Assembly: GCA_033807695.1 (NCBI GenBank)
Contig: CM066300.1
Location: 1,984,001-2,048,000, forward strand
Direction of reading: 5' to 3'
DNA from: Daedaleopsis sinensis
Lineage: Eukaryota > Basidiomycota > Agaricomycetes > Polyporales > Polyporaceae
DNA: 64,000 nt
The notes under the pieces were generated by a model. That model was not told the DNA's origin. It searched no databases and was given only the letters and a program-made list of their open reading frames with translations. Numbering within the stretch: position 1 is the stretch's first letter; the number at the start of each line of letters is the position of its first letter. Both the position numbers and the translations under genes were made by a program. Of the stretch, positions 10,913 through 23,604 are shown piece after piece.

Positions 10913-11174
10913 AGCATTGAAGGCATTTATGTTGTGTTTATTCGGTTTTCTCGACGGTTCTTGGGAACTTGGTTTGCACGATCTCCTTCCTTACAACCAT
11001 GTAGCCATAGCATCTCTCTCATTCTCTCTTCGCATCGATACTCGCCAGGTTAGTCTACTTTACGCCACTGTACATAGCACGTAGCATCATGCCTTAATGT
11101 CCATAGACGATGATAGATAGAATATACACGCTTCCATGTACAACTTCGCAATCACGGTAGCTTGTAGAGTACGA
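10913..11174. other. 3' gap between the Mpv17-family gene and UTP4
   Basis: Convergent 3' ends of two genes. No other feature is visible. Confidence 0.5.
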
Positions 11175-14161
11175 TCACGTAGCCCCATACTTCGGCTTGA
11201 AGTACGCCGGCGGCAATTTCGCGAGGACGTCCACGAGCGGCCGCTCGACGACGACGAGCTGTCCGGGGGCAACAAAGTCCACCAGCAAGAGCGGCCTGTA
11301 ATGCGTGACGAGCTTGAAGTTGCGCTGCTGCACCTCCTGCTGCCCGTCCTCCACGCTCACCTCCACGCGCCCATTCGCATTAGGCTGGCCGTCCGCCGCC
11401 TTCCGCTTCGCCCGCCTCCGCTTCTCGAACCCCCCATAGCCCGTGCGCTCGGCCAACATGACCTTGCAGATCCACGTCGCGCCCCAGAACAGCGCCGTCC
11501 GGGGCGGCAGCGGCGACCCCGCCGCTTCCCCGTCCCCGTCCCCGTCCCCGTCCCCGTCCTCACCTGCACCTGCGCCCGCGCGGGCCCCTGGGTCAAACGT
11601 CACGCCCAGGACAGGGTCGTGCAGGTGCGTGAAGCGCTGCGGGGGGAAGTTGACGAGCGCGCGCGCCCAGCGCGGGAACGTGCGCGCCTCGACGTCGTAC
11701 ACCTCGAGCCTGTTGTCCGCGAACGCGAGCACGAGCGTGCCCGGGGCCGCGGCGTCGAACGCGAGCGCGTGCGCGGGCTGCGGGAACGTCGGCAGCGCGC
11801 AGTGGTGCTGCACCGTGTCGAGGTTGAACACGTGCGTCCGGCGGCGCGCGTCCGTCGTCGCGAGCCACTGGCCGTCCGGGCTGACGGCCATGCGGGTGAC
11901 GGTGGTGTGCACCGGTTTTGCGTCTTCCGCGTCGCTGGAGGAGGTCTCTGCGTCGGAGTTGTCTTGGGCCATCTCGATGTCGCCGTCGTCGTTGAGGGAG
12001 GTGGACGTTTGGCGGCCCTTCACGACGCGGTCTTTGACGAGACCGTCCTTGGTGCGGTGTTGCTCGAACTTCCGCAGGACCCGTGGTGCACGGTCGGCTG
12101 TCCCGAGGTCGATGATCAGAACCGCAGCCGACTCAGACGCAGCAAGAGCGAGTTTCGAGGAGTCGGGTGTGAAGATCAGAGACGATGCCCCAGTCGACGC
12201 GCTCCCGAGTGAGCTTTGCAATGTGGCAGCGAAGTCACGTATTCGCCGAGGCTTGAGGTCGTTGTTCTTCTAAAAGCGAGCGTCAATGCCGTCTAGTTCG
12301 AGGAAGGAAGATGGAAGTGCTCACCTCCTCTGTTAGCTGGAACAGCTTGGTCTCGTACCAGTCTGCCACCGCTATCCATTGCCCGTCATCCGAGATAGCA
12401 CCCGCTACGATATTGGTCTGCACGTTGAGGTCCATGTCCAGGACGCGCTCCCAACCGCTGTTCTGACTGCCGATACTGTCCAAGTCAACATCTGCATCCT
12501 CAGCCTTCGGTTTTCGTTTCGGTATCCGCCAAACGGTGAGCCCCGCATCTCTCGTACACATCACCAGCCTCGCCTTCCTCGCAAGGTGAACCGCAGATGC
12601 GTTCGCGATGCCGCTTGTATATGCGAGCCGGCGATGGTATGCGTCTTCGAACGTCGCCTGAGTGCTCGTCGACAGCGGGTTCATGACCTTGCCAGCGAGC
12701 GTCGCCGTAGGGAGCGCTGCGGGAGTGACCACGACGGACATGTCCAGGCCGCCCGAAGCAAGAACGGGCGCGATGTCGCTTGGGAACTGTCGCTGATGTG
12801 ACGGTGGGAGGGGCGAATGCGGAGGCCAGATGGCTAACGCACGAACGTCATGCGAGTGCAGGCGGCGCGAACAGGATTGTACCCATCGGCCTGGAGAGCG
12901 GGAGACGAGGGGGGAGGGGTTCGTGGACGTTCGGGAGGTCTTGACGTAGGAGAACTGAGTGACCTTCTGGTCGACACCGGAGGTGTACGCTGCAGAGCCG
13001 TCCTATCGCACAGGTCAGCAGGGTTTTGCGGTGGAAACATATACAAAGAACTGACGGGTCCGATAGTCAGGCACAGGACATCAGCAGCATGCCCCTTGAA
13101 ACTCTGTAGCTGAGTACACGTTCTTGAGTCCCAGAATTTCACGTTGCCCATGGAGTCTCCCGAAATTATCGTTCCATCACTGATTAGGAATTAGTCGCGT
13201 GCGAGACCTCTTATTGCAGTAGAGCAACTCACCCAAAGGTACCAACAGCCCATACAAGCGTTCGCTCCCCGCGTATTTTGTCCGTGCTCATACGATCTAG
13301 GACACGTCCGGTCGCGAGATCCCACTTCCTGAGGCTACTATCTGAGCAACCAGTGACGAGCCAAGAATCCGTCCAGTCTTCATCATCATCATCAGAGTCC
13401 GAGTCCGCCTGCGCGGTCTGTCCTTTCGTTTGCCTGGGCACCGGTGGTCCCCAGGCGATACTGAGAATGCGACTCTTGACACGGTCCAGACGGCGGAGAT
13501 GGGTCAGCTCCTCGTATTGCAGATTGATGAGTCGGACGGAGCCGTCTTCGCAGCCGAGAGCCAGGATGGTGGATGCCGGATTTGCCGCAATGGACCATAT
13601 AGGACCACCTTGTGAACTGAGTGTACGCTGCAGGCTGCTGAGATACACACGTGCGATGCGGCATACAGACGACTTACCATAACACATCCCTTCTCGATAT
13701 CCCATTCCACCAACTCACTTCCGCCGCCGGAGCTGAAGAGACGAAGATTTGACCAAGAGGGGACATCTTCCTGTGCAGCCCGTCTTGGGGAGCGGAAGGT
13801 GATAGCAAGTGACTCTACTTTTGAAGGATAGGGTCCGACCAGAGTCTACAAATATTCATATCCTGCGCATCAATATGACTGTTCGTTGCGGCCGTACATG
13901 CACGCATACCTTGCGAACGACCCAAGCCTGAGGAGCTTGACTGCGAGGGTTTGAGCCTGTCCATTCACAGAGCTCTATGTTTCCATTCGCGCGTCCGACA
14001 ACAAATGGTCCGAAACCCGGGAAGCCCTTGCTGTTAGCAGCTTTTTTGCCCTTGATGGAGGGCAGAGGAAGAGGAGGGAAGCAAAGTGCAGTGACTGCCG
14101 AGGGGGTGTAGTCGACGAAGCGGCACCTGTGCACAGACAGTGTGGACGAGCCTTCGACCAT
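11175..14161 (-). CDS. UTP4: U3 snoRNP subunit Utp4 (cirhin-type WD40 protein)
   Basis: Utp4 belongs to the t-UTP/UtpA complex that starts 18S pre-rRNA processing in the nucleolus. The N-terminus is diagnostic: HRCRFVDYTPSAVTALCFPP right after ATG 14161, then GNIELCEWTG. WD repeats follow: GGGSELVEWDIEKG, GGPIWSIAANPASTILALGCEDGSVRLINL, LVTGCSDSSLRKWDLATG, SGDSMGNVKFWDSRTCT...FKGHAADVLCL, and further weaker blades. The C-terminal third, typical of cirhin, has FTPDSSKLALAASES, VTRMAVSPDGQWLATTDARRRTHVF and YFKPKYGAT before TGA 11175. Exons are joined by about six introns. An acidic tract (DSDSDDDDEDW) and a Gly/Asp hexamer-repeat insertion near the C-terminus are local additions. Length is about 880 residues. 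It is divergent from TIM10 with 256 bp between starts. Confidence 0.9.
11527..11558. repeat. Coding hexanucleotide repeat (CCCCGT)n in UTP4
   Basis: Five near-perfect CCCCGT units on the plus strand encode alternating Asp-Gly on the minus strand (EDGDGDGDGDGE). The unit keeps frame, so length change would add or remove Asp-Gly pairs in a poorly conserved loop. Confidence 0.8.
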
Positions 14162-14417
14162 GCCGCGTCTTTTGAGTGTCAGGAGGAGTAGATGAGCTGA
14201 ATGGGAGGACCGAGGGCGGGACGCGAGGACTGTGGCGGACGCGAAAGTCACGCGCAAACTTTTTCTGTTTTCCCAATATGGGCAACAGCAGTCATGACGC
14301 GCCCTGTCACCGCGCGGCGCCTCCGCCCGAGCTTCTCTTGTCCAGCGACCACAGCGCCCTCTCTCGCTCTCTTGCTTCCAAAACACCCTCTCTACTCCTC
14401 CTACCCATCCAATCACC

Positions 14418-14822
14418 ATGTCTTTCCTCGGACGCGGCGCAGGACCCTCCTCCGGGGGTGTCAACCAGGAGCGTGTAGACATGGCTACTTCAGAGTGAGT
14501 ACCGCTCTCAATGCGCTGTCGAGGCGATTACTGACTACATATTCTAGGCTTGACATGATCACAGACATCTTCAACCGTATCGTCACGTCAGTGCCCCGTG
14601 GTCGACGTGTTCACCCAGCGTATGTGCTGACTTTGTCGCAGGTCATGTCACGCCAAGTGCATCAGCCCACGATACGCCGAAGGCGACCTCAACAAGGGCG
14701 AGAGCGTCTGCATCGACCGCTGTGTCGCCAAATTCTTCGAGGTGAACAAAAAGGTCGGAGAGAAGATGCAGACGGTAGGAGCGGCAGCGGGCGGCGGCCC
14801 TTCGGGGTTCACCTCACTATGA
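14418..14822 (+). CDS. TIM10: Mitochondrial intermembrane chaperone Tim10
   Basis: Tim10 pairs with Tim9 to carry hydrophobic carrier proteins across the intermembrane space to the TIM22 translocase. Three exons (first ending at GA/GTGAGT, second ending at AC/GTCAGT) give 98 residues. The twin CX3C motif is exact: C41-HAK-C45 and C62-IDR-C66, spaced by 16 residues as in small Tims. The segment [20 protein letters not shown] followed by [15 protein letters not shown] is Tim10-specific rather than Tim9 or Tim8/13. There is no presequence, as expected for Mia40-imported proteins. The Gly-rich N-terminus ([10 protein letters not shown]) and Gly/Ala tail are short extensions. The start is well placed, preceded by CCAATCACC. 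Confidence 0.95.
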
Positions 14823-15004
14823 GGAGTTGGTGGTGACACGCTGGAGCAGACGCAGGGTGGTTCCGACATGTCCATGCTATAATGTATCCGTATGATCCCT
14901 CTAATGCATTGCACGCGCATACTCATCTACACCGCGAGACCCATTATACAGCATTCGAAGACCGCCGATGGACGATCGCCAGAGCCCAGAGTATATGCGA
15001 GATG

Positions 15005-15416
15005 TTACTTCCCGTAAGTGGGGAAGCATTCGGCCATGGTCTTGCTGTGCTTGTTTTGCGCGTGTTCCTCCAGACTACCGCAGTCGATCCTGGTCAAGAC
15101 CCCTTTAACGAGTTGAAACAACTTGTGGACTTACGCAGGAGCACGGGTGGTCAACAACTGAGGAAGGGAGGTCCCGGTCAGGGCGCAGATGTCATGACAT
15201 AGCGAGTGTCAGACTTACGAAGGCTTGCTTGCATGTCTGGCACACGATGTTCAACGCCGCTTGGTTGGTCTTGGTCTGGCTCTTCGCCGCGCCGCCAGCC
15301 TTGGCGGCATTCCTCTCCCTCTTCTGGGCTGCCTTAGCACCCTGCAAAAAAAGAAAGGAGAGTATGGTGAGCTGCGTGTGCTGGAGACGCCCGAACCCGA
15401 AGCATACGTTGCCCAT
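15005..15416 (-). CDS. Small zinc-binding protein of the SERF / At2g23090-like type
   Basis: ATG 15416 gives a tiny first exon (MGN) that splices into GAKAAQKRERNAAKAGG, an EDRK/SERF-like basic N-terminus, followed by SQTKTNQAALNIVCQTCKQAF, then after two more introns LEEHAQNKHSKTMAECFP. The 74-residue product has C37, C40, H56 and H61 arranged as C-X2-C-X15-H-X4-H, a single C2H2 zinc site. This pattern matches the conserved eukaryotic small proteins of the At2g23090-like zinc-binding group, whose role is not settled. All introns are GT-AG with good phases (MGN/GTATGC; QAF/GTAAGT; GC/GTAAGT). The very short first exon is easily missed by automatic gene calling. Confidence 0.85.
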
Positions 15417-16064
15417 TGTGAACCAAGAGTTGGAAGTGGTGTACAGGAAGTGGAGACAGAGAGACCCAAAGAGAGCCCGGAGACGGAAGAGAGCGACTCA
15501 ACAGGACGCGGAAGCGAGGCTCGGGCTCTCGCAGCGTCCAGAACGAGATTGTCGCCCGAACACAGCAGGCGCGCGCGTGGCGATAATCTAATCTCCCTCG
15601 GCCTCCCTCGGCGACACTCGATTTTTGAATTTTGGCTGACAGATACGTAGTCTTTGTACTTCAGCTACCAAAGTGAGTGCAAGCGTCCTTGTTTGAATGA
15701 AATATAGACCCCTTAGGCCTCCTCTATTACTCCTGTTGCGAGCGGCGGCGGCGGCGCGGACTGTCTGCGGTCTGAGTGAGGTCTGAGTGAGTCTTCCCCG
15801 GTGGCGACGACTGCATCTCTTGTCTTCCTGAACGCGCCTGTCGCAATGAGGACTTTTGAGTGAGGGAGTATCCATTGAGCCGGACCGAGTGTGCTGACTG
15901 TCCGATTCCAGCCCTCCCACAACATACATGTGCTACAAAGGCCGGATCTACAAATAAGCTCTCATCCGTCCCTTATGACTCCTCTCCCTCGTCTTCTCCC
16001 CCACCTCCGAACCCGCGTACCAGTTCGCAGAACCTACAGCTTTCTTCTCAGACGCACCTTGAAT
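15417..16064. other. Shared upstream region of the zinc protein and threonine aldolase
   Basis: About 650 bp between two divergent starts (15416 minus, 16065 plus). It contains CT-rich stretches near 15960-16020 just before the aldolase start. I see no further gene. Confidence 0.5.
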
Positions 16065-17733
16065 ATGGCTGCTAACATCGACGATGCTCGCGCGAAGGTC
16101 ATCGACCAGGTCAAAGTTGATATCTTCACCTTGACTCAGGACGAGGTTGGTGACAGTAAATCCAATGTGTCCGGCTTCATGAGTCTAATGACAAGCAATC
16201 CAGGACACCAAGAGGGGTGTGAAGGAGGTCTCCAGGAGTTTCGTCTGTAAGTACGAAGTCGTCTAGTAAACATGTACAACATACTCACATATACATGTAT
16301 CTCCTCTTAGCCGATACCATCACGGGTCAGGCACCTCATCGACCACCATGATCGAGCTCACCTCACTCTCGCGACAGTTCCCACCCCCGAAATGCATGCT
16401 TACGCCGCAAGAGCATCTGTCGGCGATGATGTGTACCACGAGCCTTGCACCAAGGCTCTCGAGGAACACATGGCTAAGCTCACCGGCAAGGAGGACGCAC
16501 TATTCGTGCCCTCGGGTACCATGTCTAACCAGATTGCGTTGAGGACGCACCTACAACAGCCTCCGCACGCCGTCCTATTTGACCACCGGTCGCATATTGT
16601 CCGGTAGGCTTCCAGCCAGTCATAGTCGCTATATTATTGCCTCACGCCCATACAATCAGGTACGAGGCCGGCGGTCTGGCATCTCATTCTGGCGCGCACG
16701 CCCAGATGGTTATCCCTTCCAATGGTGACCCATGCGTCGAAATGGAGTACCCCATCATACTAATTTGTGGGACACAGGCCATCACATCACCCTAGAGGAT
16801 ATCCAGGAGCACGTCGTGCTTGGCCAAGAAGTCCACAGGTAATGATAAGCTTAGGATTCGTGGGGAAGAATGACCGCTGACAATCCTACAGTTGTCCCAC
16901 GAAGGTCATCTCCTTGGAGAACACCTTGAATGGGACCATCTTCCCGCAGGATGAGATCGTTCGCATCTCGGAATATGCGCACAGCAATGGACTTATCATG
17001 CACCTCGACGGAGCGCGCATCTGGCACGTCGCCGCAGAGACCGGCACGCCTCTCAGCGAGCTCTTGGCCCCCTTCGACAGCGTTAGCCTATGCTTCAGCA
17101 AGGGTCTTGGTCAGTGCACCGCATAGTTCACCCTGCTCGCGAACAGTCGCTCACTCCGACCTCTCCAGGAGCCCCCATCGGTTCATGCCTGGTCGGTCCC
17201 AAGCAGTACATCGCCAAGGCGCGGTGGTTTAGGAAGATGTTCGGAGGCGGTCTGCGTCAGACCGGCTTCCTGGCCGCGTCTGCCGCCTACGCACTCACGC
17301 ACAACTTCCCCCTCCTGCCCTCCGTCCACGCCCTCACGCACAAGCTCCAAGCCGGCCTTGTCGAAATTGGCGTCGACATCACCAGCCCGGGCGAGACGTG
17401 CATAGTAAGTCATCGACCTGACCCGCGATGGGTATACGTATCGTCACGGCCACACTAAACATCTCATCATAGCTCTTCTTTGACCCGTCGCCGATTGGCG
17501 TCAGCTACGCCGAACTCCTCGACCGCGCTAGCAAGCTTCCTGACCCCATAAAGCTCGGAGGCTCCAGGATCGTCGTGCACATCCAGACGTCGCCACAGGC
17601 AGTAGAAGACCTCCTCGCCCTTTTCCGTGAGCTCGCGGAAGAGAAGAAGGCCGCTGGCTTTGTGCCCCCAGAGAAGAAGGCGTACCCCAACGGAAGGCCA
17701 TACAACACTATAGTTATACGTTCGCGGGGTTAA
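16065..17733 (+). CDS. GLY1: L-threonine aldolase (PLP-dependent, Gly1-like)
   Basis: The enzyme splits L-threonine or allo-threonine into glycine and acetaldehyde, a main glycine source in fungi. After an N-terminal arm (MAANIDDARAKVIDQVKVDI, then DTKRGVKEVSRSFV) the fold I PLP domain begins with SDTIT/VPTPEMHAYAARASVGDDVY, the usual start of the family. Later motifs: LFVPSGTMSNQIAL, HRSHIVRYEAGG, VISLENTLNGTIFP, IMHLDGARIWHVAAE, and SVSLCFSKGLGAPIGS where the lysine carries PLP. The C-terminal RKMFGGGLRQTGFLAA and GGSRIVVHIQT segments complete the fold. At least eight introns, all 50-70 nt, are in phase. The roughly 45-residue arm before SDTIT is longer than in bacterial enzymes. No targeting peptide is evident. 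The gene converges with URB2, 136 bp apart. Confidence 0.93.
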
Positions 17734-17869
17734 GGCGAGTAGATCGCCGGCGTGAGACATTATAAGGCATACATGTATGCATACTTTTCTTGTCAGGCTC
17801 GGTTGCACGCGAGATGCAGCGCCAATATGTGCGTAGTAGTAGAACGCAGACAGCCCTCCATAGACTTGC

Positions 17870-20800
17870 TTAGCCCTTCCCAACATACCGCTGCTTCTCG
17901 TACTCCTTCCACAGCGCCTTCATCGTCGCCTTCCCGCCCGCATCCAGCGCCGCCACCATCATCGCGTCCCGGTTATGCTCCCCGAGCATGTCGCACAGCG
18001 CGAACAGCCCCGGCTGGAGCTCCCGCCGCACGCCCGCCGCCACAAAGCAGAGCGGGTCGTTCACGGCCTCGATGTACGCCGTGAGCACGTACGCGGCGTG
18101 CCGCGCGAACGGGCGCACGAGCGACTCGGGCTTCTGCGCGTCCGCCGCGGATCCGGGCCCGTGCCCGTGCACGCGCACCATTGTCTTCGTCGTGAGCGTC
18201 GTGAGCAGCCGCGCGAGCGCCTTGCTCTCTGGGCCCGCGAGCGGTTGCGCGGCGGCGAGCCACCGCGGGAGCGTGTCCATGACGAGGCGGCGCTGCTTCC
18301 CGCCGAGCTGGGGGCGCACACTCCGCAAGCACGAGACGAGGCGCCGGAGGACGAAGCCGAGGTGGGGGAGGGCGTTCAGGACGAGGTCCCTGCGGAGACG
18401 GACGAGGGCGCCGAGCACGTTGACGACGTCGTGGAAGGCTGTGTTGTCTGTGGATTCGTCGTGCTCCGCAGAGCCTGCCATACTGGCCCGGAGAATTGAC
18501 CAGATGCTGGATAGGTCGACGCTTCTCAAGGAAGCGGGCTAGTATTATCCATGTTAACCTCGTTGGGAGCATATGGGACGTCGTGTTTTTGCACTCACCC
18601 GATCATTGCACTGGCGGACAAGAAAGTTGAGCACTTCACTGCGTAGCACGGAGGAGGATATGAATTGTGAGTTGTCCGCTAAGAGGTTCAGACATCTGGT
18701 GGTGTGAGCCTGGCATATCTTCGACGTTCCTGTATGTTCGTTAGAACCGGTATGTGATATCGCAGGAAGAGTGAGACAGACCATCCGGTGCATCGAGCAA
18801 AAGCGTGGCGGAAAACCGGATGAGGCTAGCAATATCACGGACAGCTAGTCCTTTCTCTAGAGGAAGGCCATCGTAGACGATATCCAGGACCGAGGAGAAT
18901 ACCTCGGTGGGCATAGTACGGCATGCGCTCGTCATCTTGGACTCCAATATTGTAGTCCCTGAGATGGAAATCTAGTCAGTAAACAAAGTGTATGATGAGC
19001 TTTCGACGTTTACCGCTTGCCCCGCAGATTCGAGCCAACGCTACGAATGCGACGACCATGTATTCAGCGTTCTCTTGGTATTCCGCGGTCTCATTCGCTC
19101 GAAGCTCGCCGCAGAGAATGGAAAGAACGACCGGGGCAATTGTTTCCATCTCCCGCTTGTCACTTTTGCATGATAGTAGGCTGCTTGTCAGTTGGCACCC
19201 AATAGTGGGTATCAGTCCAGCTACAATCCACGGTTAATAACACGACATGAGCTGATCCGAAGAAGACCGTACTCTCGACAAGCAACCATCGTCTTAACAC
19301 TTGGAGATGCGACCAGGCGTCCAAGAAGGCATGTTCGAGGACGGCCGTTCCTGAAGACAAACCAGGCGCGCTGTACGCAAGCATTTGCTCATACAGTGTG
19401 CGAAGAGCACCCAAGCAGTCCTCGGAAAAGCTATACGATTGTGAATTTCGTATATTCCGTCGCAAAAAAGTGAGACTTACTCGGAGGGTGTGCCATTTGT
19501 CACTACAGCGTCGATCAACAAAAGAGAGGCTCGCATCGCTACGCCAGACCTCCCCACCGCGAAAGTCTTGCTGAAGCGGGCGACGAGGTCAACTAGGGAA
19601 TCAGTATTTCCCTTCTTCGCGGCTCGCACCATAGACCTGATTCGCTCGTAAGATCACACGGTATCGAACTGACCATTGGAACTGACCTTTGGTAAACATC
19701 AACGAGTTTCATGGTAGCCGTGCTGAGTTCCTCGCCGTACAGAGCAGAATCGCCATCTAGAGACTCTTGCTCGAGCAGGTAGTACAAGAAATCCTTGCTG
19801 ATCTGGTAGGTTCATGATAGTCAATCTCATGAGAAAATGTGAGGGCATAAATGATGAGGTTCCTACAATGTTGTCAATGGCCCCGAGATAAGCGATTGTC
19901 CGTTGCAGGACCTCTCGTATGACCAGTAAGTGACGTGCGGACAGCGGCGTGCCGTTCAGATGGCGCAGTGTGAGCAGAACCACGACATCCGCGGCGAAAC
20001 CTCGTTTGAGAAGCTCGTTGTGCAACGTGCGTGGCAGGTATTCTTGAGGGACGCACAGTACGACCTCGTAGGCATGGGCAATTGATAGGACGACGTCTAT
20101 TGAGAGAGGTGGGGAGGTTGACGCGAGATATTTTGAGAACTGGATACTCTCCAATGGCGCCGTCTGATTCAGCAATTGAGCAAGGAATGTGTCTGCGCAT
20201 GAGAGGACAATGAACGATGAGCGTATTTTTCAACCTATGATCGATGGTACACACCTCGTATACGGAGCAACTCCCAGAACTGTGCATCGTGCAACAACCT
20301 GGAGATAATGCTAGATACACTCAAACCGAGCGATGACTGAGGAACGGCCTGTCGACCGTTCGCGTTCACAAGTATTGAGGATAGCCGTTGTAACTGCTCC
20401 GAGTTAGCCCAGGCACTGTCTGCGTGTCAGTCAAGCGATACTGCGCGATGTAAATCATGCATACTCACTCGAAGCCAGGTAGCCATCTGTCCACAAGCAC
20501 ATGCAGTACTGCAACACCTCCGGCGCCGTGAGTATTCAAGGAATGACTATTCCCTGTCCAGACGACGTCATCTCCGAGATGTTCCTCCAGGTAGTCCAGC
20601 GTCCGATCGAGCACGCTTTCCGGAGCAAAAGCGGCGATGCTACATTGGTGCATCAATGTCCGAAGCTGTGGATGTGGTGAGCAACTGCACGAGAAAGAGG
20701 CTCTTGCAACTCACTATTTCCACGACAAGCTCGGCCCTCGTTCCATCAGACGACACGCAAGATAGCAACGCGGACGACAAGTCCTGGCTGAATGCCACCT

Positions 20801-22965
20801 GGAGGTTCAGGCCAGGAGCACGCGCCAGCCCATAGTGAAGATGCAGCGCGCCAGCCAGGACCACCTGCCACGCCCAAGCAGCCGTCCGGTCCGTCCTGCC
20901 TAGCGCATCCGCCACCGCGCGAGCGGCGACCGCGGCATACACCTCCCCAATCAACCGCTCGGCTTCCACACGTACGTTATCCGTCAACATGTGCAGCGGC
21001 AGCGACCGCAGAACCACGGCCATGGTCCTCGCCACCAGCGCGAACGAGGCGGCCTGGTACCCAAGATCCGTGCGGCTCTCTACGAGCAGGGCCGCGTCCT
21101 TTTTACGTTTCTTCCTCGGCCCGTCGCCGCGGTCGGCAACTTGCTTTGCTTCGCGCTCGAGGAAGCGTGCGTACGCGTCATTGAGGCACCGCCCGACGTC
21201 TCCGATGGTCTCAAGCACCTGTCCGGGGGTGAGGAAATTGCGCACGGCCTTGGAAAGATCGTCTAGGAAGGGGAGGCTTGTGAACGGGCCGGCGGACGCG
21301 AGCTCGTACGTCCGTTCGGATCCACCTGGAATCCTTTCGAGATGGGGTACGGAGAATGCCTCGGAAATGTGGACGATGGTGGATGGCAGGGTCCTCGTTT
21401 TGGAGTGGTAGTCGAGCACTATCACGAGATATTGTAGTGCGGGGGACACTGCGTTCGGGGTCTGGAGGTATCCGATGGTCAGCCCGGAAAAGTCATACAG
21501 ACTCTGGTTCTTACCGCAATCAATCTTGGGAACACTATTGAAAGAGATGCGGACATGAGGTCAAAGTCTATGCGTGCCAGGGTCGCAAGTGCTCTCATAG
21601 CACTCTCCGTGGGCGAAGAGGATTGTTCTAATAGCGATAGTATTGAGTGCAGTTCGAGTGGTACAGGCAACTGTAGGTACGAACCATCCCACGCGCTCGC
21701 AAGCCCTTCAACTGCCAAGTCACCTTCCTTTCTCAGCAATCCCTTCGCCTCTTCGTCTCGCATATTTAGCAGGTTCTCTTTCTCTACCACCTCAAGTAGA
21801 GCAACGCGACATCTCCAGGAAGCGTCGTCAACCTCCGATCGCGCTAATGAAGCACACGAGGCGTAGAACACCATGGCCTCGCGTTGCACTTGCTCTGTCA
21901 CATGGCCCGCGGCCTGACTCGAGCCCTGGCTGAAGAGCGACCCTTTGTGACGTTTGACATTTTGGACGTAGGACTCGAAGAGGCGGGGAAGAGACCGGAG
22001 GATGAGGCCGGAATGCTCAGCCGATGCAGCCGTAAGAGCCTCCGACAATGCCGTATCTTGCCTGTGGTCGATGGTCTGCTTGATTATGTCGAGTCCAAAC
22101 ATAGTCTCGATGCCAGCATCGTAGATGTCAGTCACAAGCGAGGGCTGTTGGCCACACCGCCGGCAGCAGTCCGCTACCAGAAGGAGCCAGAAAGGGAGGT
22201 ACCGCTTGAGAAAAAGGGTGTACAGCTGGGAGGCAGGCATTGCGTAAGCGGTGGCCTGGTCGGGGAGAGAAGCCTCCTGCTGCGTACCTTCTTCTTTGCC
22301 GCAGAGTTCGAAAGTGATGTCCGGTACGACGAAACGACTAAGGTCAGGGCGCGGAGGTCATGTAGTGCATGGAGTTTGCCGCACGATGTTTCAGAGACAT
22401 CGGACGAGATGCCCAACTGAAGCACTGCGCCGAAGCATTCTAGCAACGTTTCAGGGTTGAACTTGGGAACCGCCAGCGGCCAGAGGAAGGACATGCATCG
22501 GAAGACAATGCTGCATTGTGCAGCATCGATGTGGTCGGCGGTAGACAGCAAGTCGAGGTATGACAGGAAAATGGGAGCAACCGGGATGCGGTTCAATAGA
22601 GGGACAAGCCACGCCCTTATTGTGCGGCCGTGATCACCAGCCTTCGCAGCATCGGGCGGTATTAGAATATCAAGAAGCAGCTGCCAATAGCGGGTGTCGC
22701 AAGCGGGGTTGTGGGACCTTCAGAATAAGGTGAACAATCTGGTCAGCGGGGGGAGGGGATGATCGTACCGTTCACTGGATTTGTCTTTTAGCAGACGCGA
22801 AAGAAGCCAGTCAACGATCGCCTCCGCCTTGTTTGGCACATACAAGTGGGCATCATCCCATGCCTGCCGTGCGATGTCAACTTTCAAGGGCCCGCCGGCA
22901 TGCGGTGGGTCGGAGGAAGCCTTGAGAGCGCGGATGAAGTTCTGCGCGTTCTGCGGAGTGTGCAT
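17870..22965 (-). CDS. URB2: Nucleolar pre-ribosome protein Urb2/Npa2
   Basis: Urb2 acts in early 60S assembly with Npa1/Urb1, Dbp6 and others. The C-terminal family domain is clear: SLVRPFARHAAYVLTAYIEA, VRRELQPGLFALCDMLGEHNRD, and the ending GGKATMKALWKEYEKQRYVG. The remainder is a long alpha-helical, Leu/Ala-rich solenoid without enzymatic motifs, as in Urb2. The start MHTPQNAQNFIRALKASSD at 22965 begins an exon followed by AWDDAHLYVPNKAEAIVDWLL, a region common in fungal homologues. About ten introns break the frame, giving some 1,400-1,500 residues. Residues near 21,100 carry a basic stretch (GPRKKRKKDA) fit for nuclear or nucleolar targeting. With HAS1 and UTP4 it makes three ribosome-biogenesis genes in 17 kb. 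Confidence 0.85.
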
Positions 22966-23604
22966 GGCAGCACCGGCGAGCCTAAGAGAGAGGCGAGAAG
23001 CCCAGGCTGGTCAAACTAGCAGAGCCCAAGCCAGTCCAGGATTGGGTAAGAGGGAGCGGAGGCGGAGGGAGGAAGGAGAGGTCGAGCCAGGGTCGAGCGC
23101 AGGACCGAGAGGAAGTTTCAAGTCGGCAATATGGGCTGCCGAAAACGGCAAGGTGGCACGTGGGAGCCGCGGAAGATTCGGTGGATGGCAGATATCGGAC
23201 GCCTGGCCGAGCATTGGCCCTAGGTTTTGTTCGAAAGGCCAGAGCGGTGGGATGTACACGCTCTCGGCAGTCTGTCTCATCTTCCTCCTTGCCTGACGCT
23301 CTCCTATCTTCGTATATATGTCTTTTTCCCAAACGTCAAACGCCTCGCCCCAGGCTGTCCATGCTCCTACATTAGGTTGTCGTGACACTCCTCCCAGCCC
23401 CGGTATCCTGCAAAGTGAGTCTGTTTGCCTTATCCTTCTCCGTGCCGTGAAACAATCATCTCATCATCCACAGTACACGCCAGGACTCTCCGAAGCTGCG
23501 TGGCCCTGGTATATATACCCCCACCAGCCCGCCCTTCTCGTCGTGAGTCCAACCTCATCCATCTCTACCGTCCCACAGTACTCCGTCTTACCTCTTCCAC
23601 CAGT
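22966..23604. other. Divergent intergenic region with a possible orphan exon
   Basis: This 640-bp gap lies between two divergent starts. On the minus strand, about 23388-23217 reads as a protein-like open stretch (GAWTAWGEAFDVWEKDIYTK, then ESVYIPPLWPFEQNLG) preceded by a TTTGCAG acceptor. No start exon and no good donor were found, so it is not called as a gene. The rest shows nothing further apart from the TATA box listed separately. Confidence 0.35.
23510..23517 (+). promoter_or_regulatory. TATA box before the HW/NCQDW gene
   Basis: TATATATA within GGTATATATACCC lies 88-95 bp upstream of ATG 23605. The core is palindromic, so strand is assigned from its distance to the plus-strand gene. 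Confidence 0.5.

Noticed and set aside
11136..12273. Two long plus-strand ORFs (358 and 276 codons) opposite UTP4
   Set aside because: They are antisense shadows of a GC-rich coding exon, full of Arg and Pro, and UTP4 on the other strand is clearly conserved.
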